Of a DNA stretch of 64,000 nucleotides, positions 59,906 through 64,000 are shown piece after piece (the stretch's first letter is position 1; each line of letters opens with the position of its first letter). Both the position numbers and the translations under genes were made by a program. The notes under the pieces are model-generated. The model was not told where the DNA came from. It saw only the letters and a list, made by a program, of their open reading frames with translations, and made no database searches. Source of the DNA: Paracoccus litorisediminis (GTDB lineage Bacteria > Pseudomonadota > Alphaproteobacteria > Rhodobacterales > Rhodobacteraceae); the NCBI RefSeq assembly GCF_009711205.1, contig NZ_WMIG01000013.1, forward strand, positions 1 through 64,000. Reading direction: 5' to 3'.

Positions 59906-60252
59906 GTGGATACTCCTTACAGGGTTACAGGAAATTTACGTAATAGCAGGAAAGGGCTTGTGCAAGGCGGAAAAAGGGAATGGAATGGGCGAGGAGAGGG
60001 TGAGGAAAGGGAAAGGAAAGGAGGGGCCCGCGGGGCCGTATGCCCCCGCGTCCCTAGGACTTTTTTATGTCAAGATGTATTTTTGCAACAGGTGCAAAAA
60101 TATCACGGTCAAGAAAAAAGTTTGATATTTTGACGATTTTTCAGATTTCGGCCGTCAAGATGTATTTTTGCCACCGTGCCGAAAAGACACACCCCAAGAA
60201 CAAAATGAGGCGGCCGCCGATTTCTCGACGACCGCGACATTTTTGCATCAGG
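59906..60252. other. AT-rich intergenic region with direct repeats
   Basis: A purine-rich part (59985-60028), a GC-rich hairpin followed by T6 (about 60029-60066), then an AT-rich part with an 18-base direct repeat. No supported gene. Confidence 0.6.
60069..60171. repeat. 18-base direct repeat and TTTTTGCA hairpin
   Basis: GTCAAGATGTATTTTTGC occurs at 60069-60086 and 60154-60171. The first copy runs into a perfect 10-bp hairpin (TATTTTTGCA/TGCAAAAATA, 60078-60102); a shorter echo (ATTTTTGCATCAGG) is at about 60239. Confidence 0.65.
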
Positions 60253-60402
60253 TCAGATTGCGAGCGCTAGGCCGGTCAATGTCGCCATGCCGGCGATTAG
60301 GGCGAGGTTAAGGTATCGCGTCACGCGCGACTCTTGCGCATTGGCGTCTATCACCAGAACGGCAAGGCAGGCGGCGCAAGCGAGGCCAACAAGAACAGTC
60401 AT
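60253..60402 (-). CDS. small two-pass membrane protein
   Basis: 49 residues with two hydrophobic helices (VLVGLACAACLAVLVI and LNLALIAGMATLTGLAL). GAAAGCCG precedes the ATG. Confidence 0.5.
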   Translation of the reverse strand: MTVLVGLACAACLAVLVIDANAQESRVTRYLNLALIAGMATLTGLALAI

Positions 60403-60420
60403 ATTTCGGCTTTCAATGTG

Positions 60421-60448
60421 GCCTAGGTAGGCTTTCACCTACCTAGGC
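60421..60448. promoter_or_regulatory. second-class operator pair
   Basis: GCCTAGGTAGGC (60421-60432) and CCTACCTAGGC (60438-60448), between the small membrane gene and the end of the gene at 60462. Confidence 0.6.
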
Positions 60449-60461
60449 ACTTGCCTATATC

Positions 60462-61109
60462 TTAGGCTTGCTTGGCGATAACGGCGGCCATCTTGTTGGC
60501 GTAGGCGTTCAACAGTTCGCTGTCAGGCTTGGCATACCAACGAAAGCCTGCGCCGCGCTGGCCGTTGTCATCGGCGCAATTCAGAAACTTGAAAATTGCG
60601 AGCGTGTTGGTGGTCTGCGTGCCGGTGGTGCCTGCGGCCATCATGCGGCCAGAAACCTTGACGCCTTGCGAAATCGCGCCTTCTGCATAGCCGTCGGCGG
60701 TATCGCGGCTCTGGCCTTTCGAGCCGGTGGCGCGCTGGTCAAGCCTTGCGAATTGCTTGCCGGTGGCGCGGCTATTCATCAGCGAAAGAAGCATGTCGCG
60801 AGCGTAGCGCGTCTGGTCAGTCGCGGTAACAGTCGCCTCGAAACCGCTATCTGCGAAACGGCACATATCAACCACGCGCTTGATCGCATAGACCGCCATC
60901 GGCTTGCGGCCTGCCGAACCGTCGATGACATGCAGATCGACCTTGCCAAGGCGCGCGGTCTCAAGAAACGCCGCGGTTTTCATGTAGTCGCGGCAGGTCT
61001 GCATCAGCTTGAAATTTTCGGCTTTCGTGTCGGCCTTTTCGGCCATCATGGCAACGCGATTGTCGAAAAGAGCGTCGATGGTTTTCGCGGTATAGGTCAG
61101 CTTGCTCAT
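60462..61109 (-). CDS. hypothetical protein, related to the gene at 56419
   Basis: 215 residues. Blocks RKPMAVYAIKRVVDMCRFA and TTNTLAIFKFLNCADDNGQR parallel those in the 56419 protein. Base composition is lower in GC and codon use differs from neighbours, suggesting recent transfer. Leader GAAAGGCACCACCTA sets the start. Unknown function. Confidence 0.6.
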   Translation of the reverse strand: MSKLTYTAKTIDALFDNRVAMMAEKADTKAENFKLMQTCRDYMKTAAFLETARLGKVDLHVIDGSAGRKPMAVYAIKRVVDMCRFADSGFEATVTATDQTRYARDMLLSLMNSRATGKQFARLDQRATGSKGQSRDTADGYAEGAISQGVKVSGRMMAAGTTGTQTTNTLAIFKFLNCADDNGQRGAGFRWYAKPDSELLNAYANKMAAVIAKQA

Positions 61110-61704
61110 TAGGTGGTGCCTTTCATCTGAGCGTGTCACCGTGGCGTCATTGCCTCGGTGAAATCTTTCTAGCGTGTTTCGCTTGGCAGGTGCAACAACT
61201 TTTTTGCGTTGCGCTGCATTTTTCTTCGTTTCGCCGTAGCGCCTCTGTGAGGCCGTTTCTAGCGTGCTCAGCGTTTCAGGCTAGGCTGATATGCCTAGAT
61301 GCCTAGATGCCTCTCAGCGCCGCGCCTATCGCCTCGGCGATGCTATCGCGTGCCTTGCCTAGGCTTGCCGCGTCACGTCATACGCGCGCGCGTCACGCGC
61401 GGCGGGATTGAGCGTCGCGATACAATAGGCGCGGCGCTTGTGCCGAAGTCTTAGACCGATCGCGGCCAGGTGATGGGGGTGCTTCGGGTGTCCGCTGCCA
61501 ATCCCCGGCCCAACCCTCCACTGTCAGGAACCCGTCTACAGGATGACCGGAGACCGGACGACCTTCGACCGAATGACCGACGTGAGGATCGTGTCGCCCA
61601 GGAGGGTCGGTTTCGGGACGAAAGGAGAGGGTGGCTTTCCCCGCCAGACATTCGGGGATTGCGAACCCTCCAGTCCCGATCCTGGGCGACGGGTGGGGGC
61701 CTAT
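61110..61704. other. 600-base region without a supported gene
   Basis: Contains TTTCTAGCGTG twice (about 61167 and 61256), degenerate GCCTAGATGCCTAGATG operator units (61293-61309), alternating CG runs and, rightward, CGAC-rich repeats. The small frames here do not look coding. Confidence 0.5.
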
Positions 61705-61718
61705 AGTAAGTGCTTACT
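61702..61718 (+). promoter_or_regulatory. -10 and perfect operator of the counter-defence operon
   Basis: TATAGT overlaps AGTAAGTGCTTACT (61705-61718), a perfect palindrome in the AGTAAG/CTTACT arms. The operon should be under the first-class repressor. Confidence 0.6.
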
Positions 61719-61790
61719 TGACGCAAGGGGATGAAGGTGGGAAAATCCACGCATTCGCAGGACGGCCACCACCCCTTACCCGGAGACCAC

Positions 61791-62153
61791 ATGGTCAAGA
61801 CCTATACCGAGCAGAGCGACACCAATATCGCGCTCGTGAACTGCTTCAAGGAGATCGAGGAAGGCCTGAACCGCCTCGTCGACCTCAGCCGCAAGACCGA
61901 CCTGGACCAGCGCTGCGTCTCGATCGCGTCGACCCATTTCATGGAAGGCTTCTGCGCGCTCAACCGCGCCATCTTCAAGCCGCAGCGTCTGACGGAAGTC
62001 ATCGAACTCGACGACGCCTTCGACAGGGCAGGGCGCCTGATGAGAGAGCGTCAGAAAGAGCTGACCGTCGAGGGCACCATCAAGGCGCTCGGCCTGCCGC
62101 GTGGCCTGTCCTCGGCCGACATGGATCGTGCCAATTTCAGGAGCGTCGTCTGA
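61791..62153 (+). CDS. Acb2/Tad1-like hairpin protein (putative signal sponge)
   Basis: 120 residues. Residues 10-67 (DTNIALVNCFKEIEEGLNRL, then DQRCVSIASTHFMEGFCALN, then RAIFKPQRL) fit the helical-hairpin family of Acb2 and Tad1, phage proteins that sequester cyclic nucleotides made by CBASS or Thoeris. The DxRxxxIAxTxxxxGFxALxRAI signature is the main evidence. A further 50 residues follow the hairpin. GGAGACCAC precedes the ATG; an upstream ATG at 61731 lacks a good site. The next gene is Tad2-like, which strengthens the call. Ligand unknown. Confidence 0.72.
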   Translation: MVKTYTEQSDTNIALVNCFKEIEEGLNRLVDLSRKTDLDQRCVSIASTHFMEGFCALNRAIFKPQRLTEVIELDDAFDRAGRLMRERQKELTVEGTIKALGLPRGLSSADMDRANFRSVV

Positions 62154-62446
62154 TGAACTTCGGAAAGGCCATCAAGGCCGTGAAGCTCGGCCGCCGCGTC
62201 GCCCGCGCGGGCTGGAATGGGCGCGGGATGTGCGTCTTCCTCGTGACCGGCGAGATCACCGAGAAGGAGCTGATGCTGCGCAATGCCGTTGTGGGCGGCG
62301 TGGATGGAGCGCTCTTCGAGGTCGTGGAGTCCGGGCCGACGGTGATGCCCTGCCTGACCATGCGCGCCGCCGACGGCAGCCATGTCATGGGCTGGCTCGC
62401 CTCGCAGACCGACATCCTGGCAGAGGATTGGGAGGAGGTCGCGTGA
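62153..62446 (+). CDS. tad2: Tad2 / DUF2829 family anti-Thoeris protein
   Basis: 97 residues, the usual DUF2829 length. The N-terminal MNFGKAIKAVKLGRRVARAG with WNG at 21-23 and the C-terminal WLASQTDILAEDW (81-93) are the family hallmarks. Characterised Tad2 proteins form tetramers that trap the Thoeris signal and, in some cases, cyclic dinucleotides. ATG overlaps the preceding stop, so the two sponge candidates are made together. Confidence 0.85.
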   Translation: MNFGKAIKAVKLGRRVARAGWNGRGMCVFLVTGEITEKELMLRNAVVGGVDGALFEVVESGPTVMPCLTMRAADGSHVMGWLASQTDILAEDWEEVA

Positions 62447-62934
62447 CCACCATCGTCTATCGCGACGGGGTTCTGGCTTCGGACACTCGCGCCTATTCCG
62501 GCCACGCCACGCCGATCGGAACCAAGCGCAAGATCCACCGCCGTCGCGATGGGGCGATGTTTGGCGTCTCGACCGCCGCTCCGGGCCTCTCCGAGCAGGT
62601 CGCGCGCTGGTATCTCGACGACAAGAACATGGATCTGCTGCCGCAGCTCGGGCCGGAAGACGGCTTCGACATGCTCGAGATCGACAAGGACGGCCAGGTC
62701 TTCATCTACCACGACAGCATCCACCCGACCGGGCCGCTCACCGCGCCCTATTTCACCGTCGGATCGGGCGCAAACTATGCGATCGGCGCGCTCGAGATGG
62801 GCGCCTCGGCGGTCGAGGCGGTGCGCGTGGCGATCACCAATGACCCGTGGACCGGCGGGCATATCGAGACCCTCACCCGACCGGGTGAGTGTGCTGCTGC
62901 AGACAAGGAGGAAACCTCGTGCGACAGCAACTGA
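62443..62934 (+). CDS. Ntn-hydrolase (HslV/proteasome beta)-like protein
   Basis: 163 residues. MTTIVYRDGVLASDTRAYSG resembles HslV after removal of Met, leaving Thr2 as nucleophile; Asp14 and Lys30 lie where the catalytic acid and base are expected; a GSG motif (VGSGANYAIGALEMGASAVEA) matches the family. GTG start coupled to tad2. No HslU-like partner is visible. Protease activity is inferred only. Confidence 0.65.
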   Translation: MTTIVYRDGVLASDTRAYSGHATPIGTKRKIHRRRDGAMFGVSTAAPGLSEQVARWYLDDKNMDLLPQLGPEDGFDMLEIDKDGQVFIYHDSIHPTGPLTAPYFTVGSGANYAIGALEMGASAVEAVRVAITNDPWTGGHIETLTRPGECAAADKEETSCDSN

Positions 62935-63017
62935 CGGCTGCCCAGTGCAGCATCCTGGCGTCGGGTATGACGCTCACCCTGCTGGCGGCGCTGCAAGCTG
63001 CCCTGCAGGTCGCCTGA
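62919..63017 (+). CDS. 32-residue membrane peptide
   Basis: A strong AAGGAGG (62905-62911) precedes a GTG start; the product MRQQLTAAQCSILASGMTLT continues as a hydrophobic helix. It overlaps the end of the Ntn-hydrolase gene and closes the operon. Confidence 0.5.
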   Translation: MRQQLTAAQCSILASGMTLTLLAALQAALQVA

Positions 63018-63022
63018 ATGAG

Positions 63023-63050
63023 AAGGGCCGGCGCTGTGCCGGCCCTTTCT
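63023..63050. terminator. bidirectional terminator
   Basis: AAGGGCCGGC (63023-63032) pairs with GCCGGCCCTT (63038-63047); T-runs lie on the right for the plus strand and a short one on the left for the minus strand. It separates the counter-defence and partition operons. Confidence 0.8.
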
Positions 63051-63052
63051 TC

Positions 63053-63292
63053 TTACGGCCGCCCACCGCGGCGCTCGCGCACATAGGAGTCCCAGCAATC
63101 CTCGAAGAGCTGACGCATGGTGATGCCGCGCGTCGCCGCCTCGACCTTGAAACGGGTGTGCCAGTCCTCGGGCATGTTGAAGGTCATCGAGATGATCCGC
63201 TTCGAGGGCAGGTTGTCGGAGGCTTCCGGGGCGGTGCCGAGATCCGTCACCTTGGCGGGCTGGCGCACTTTGAAAGGGTTCTCTTCAGACAT
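63053..63292 (-). CDS. ribbon-helix-helix partition partner (ParG-like)
   Basis: 79 residues. Disordered N-terminal arm, then RIISMTFNMPEDWHTRFKVE and RGITMRQLFEDCWDSYVRE, a ribbon-helix-helix fold. Encoded directly after parA with an eight-base overlap, the arrangement of type Ib partition operons, where the RHH protein binds the centromere and represses the operon. Confidence 0.75.
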   Translation of the reverse strand: MSEENPFKVRQPAKVTDLGTAPEASDNLPSKRIISMTFNMPEDWHTRFKVEAATRGITMRQLFEDCWDSYVRERRGGRP

Positions 63293-63941
63293 TGCTGGTC
63301 TCCATTGCGTAGGTGGCGATCTCGGCGGTGAGGTCGTCGGTCAGTTGGGTCATGCGGTCGAAATTGCCGAGCATCATCCGCCCGACCTCGCCGATCGAGT
63401 AGCCGGTCGTGTGGGCGCGCACATAGGAGGCGCGGTAGGGCAGGGAGGTCTTGGCGACCCGGAAGTCTGAGAGGTATTCCAGAGCCTCCTGCGTGAGCTG
63501 CTTGTGGTCGATCACCCGGTTCAGGACGAACATGATCCGGTGCTGCTCGATGCCGCGGGTGATCAGCTCGAAGGCGAACTTCCGCTGCGGCACCAGGTCA
63601 TCGACCGTGAAGGAGGTCGGGATGATGACCAGATCCGAGTTGAGCGCGGTCGAGAGCGTGATGTCGGGGCTATCCGGGCGCCCGTCGGCCACGATCACAT
63701 CATAGCGCCGGTCAGTCGCCATTCGGTTCGAGACCTGGGCCAGCTCGGCCGCGACGAGCGGCTCGATGCCCGCCTTTGCACGAATCTCCGCCCAGAAGAC
63801 CGAGGTCTGCTGAGCGCCGTTGAAGTCGTAGATGCAGACGCGCTGCTCATGGGCGGCATAGGCGGTCGCGATCAGACGCGCCAGCGTCGACTTTCCGACC
63901 CCTCCCTTCTGGGAGAGGCAGGAGATGATGAGATCGGCCAT
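63285..63941 (-). CDS. parA: ParA partition ATPase
   Basis: 218 residues. Deviant Walker A KGGVGKST (K12 and K17), Walker A' region VADGRPDSPD and the small size of type Ib ParA, with no N-terminal DNA-binding domain. Segregates the plasmid prophage with its RHH partner. Confidence 0.9.
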   Translation of the reverse strand: MADLIISCLSQKGGVGKSTLARLIATAYAAHEQRVCIYDFNGAQQTSVFWAEIRAKAGIEPLVAAELAQVSNRMATDRRYDVIVADGRPDSPDITLSTALNSDLVIIPTSFTVDDLVPQRKFAFELITRGIEQHRIMFVLNRVIDHKQLTQEALEYLSDFRVAKTSLPYRASYVRAHTTGYSIGEVGRMMLGNFDRMTQLTDDLTAEIATYAMETSNV

Positions 63942-63956
63942 TGATTCGCCCTTCGG

Positions 63957-63993
63957 TTCCTAGGCAGATACTCACCTAGGCGGATAGGCAGAT
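63957..63993 (-). promoter_or_regulatory. par promoter with second-class repeats
   Basis: Read leftward: TTGATC, 17 bases, GAGTAT. CCTAGGCAGATA (63959-63970) and CCTAGGCGGATAGGC (63975-63989) cover it. The same repeat family occurs at many promoters in the window, so it may be both par operator and centromere. Confidence 0.6.
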
Positions 63994-64000
63994 CAAGTCC

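Noticed and set aside
61470..61706. Arg/Asp-rich plus-strand frame before the counter-defence operon
   Set aside because: Encoded by CGAC-type repeats, no ribosome site, ends in the promoter region.
1..64000. CRISPR arrays, insertion sequences, integrase or att sites
   Set aside because: The short repeats found are operators or iterons with irregular spacing. No repeat-spacer array, transposase or integrase motif was seen.

Overview
The window reads as the replication, nucleotide-metabolism and early/accessory part of a large temperate phage that lives as a plasmid (phage-plasmid) in an alphaproteobacterium. Four things point that way. The DNA is GC-rich and the genes are short, tightly overlapping and almost all on one strand. 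There is a near-complete phage DNA-replication and recombination set. A plasmid Rep_3-type initiator with iterons and a DnaA box sits beside a small ParA with a ribbon-helix-helix partner. An SspB-like ClpXP adaptor is of the alphaproteobacterial type. No head, tail, portal, terminase or integrase gene is visible, so the virion genes must lie outside.

Layout. 0-4.5 kb: end of an upstream gene, TOPRIM primase, a WGR-domain protein, ATP-dependent DNA ligase. 4.5-6.6 kb: oriV (iterons, DnaA box), rep and an XRE repressor-like gene. 6.9-11.8 kb: CobT-like and CobS-like pair and a sigma-70-region-2-like protein. 11.8-20 kb: DnaE polymerase fused to a uracil-DNA-glycosylase-like domain, gp32-like ssDNA-binding protein, 5'-3' exonuclease, RecA/UvsX. 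22-28 kb: SbcD, SspB-like adaptor, SbcC, RuvC-like nuclease. 28-35 kb: NrdB, NrdA, glutaredoxin, ThyX, dUTPase, P-loop kinase, HD hydrolase. 35-54.6 kb: many small uncharacterised genes with an HNH nuclease, DnaQ-like exonuclease, Nudix hydrolase, two SleB-type wall hydrolases and lipoproteins. 54.6-61.7 kb: gene-poor, repeat-rich DNA with a block of minus-strand genes. 61.7-63.0 kb: an apparent counter-defence operon (Acb2/Tad1-like hairpin protein, Tad2/DUF2829, an Ntn-hydrolase-like protein and a small membrane peptide). 63.0-64.0 kb: partition genes on the minus strand.

How it works together. Rep/oriV and ParA/RHH would keep the element as a plasmid. Primase, DnaE, DnaQ-like exonuclease, ligase, SSB, 5'-3' exonuclease, UvsX, SbcCD and a RuvC-like nuclease would drive lytic replication, with nucleotides supplied by RNR, glutaredoxin, ThyX, dUTPase, kinase and HD hydrolase. 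Expression looks modular. About twenty promoters share a -35 ending in GAC, 18 bases, then TAWAMM. They carry either an AGTAA(N4)TTACT operator or a GCCTA(N2)TAGG inverted repeat around the -10. Many are followed by a leader close to AAAGGCACCAC just before the start codon. I infer that the two operator classes are two repressor-controlled regulons. No database search was run; family assignments rest on motifs recognised by eye.
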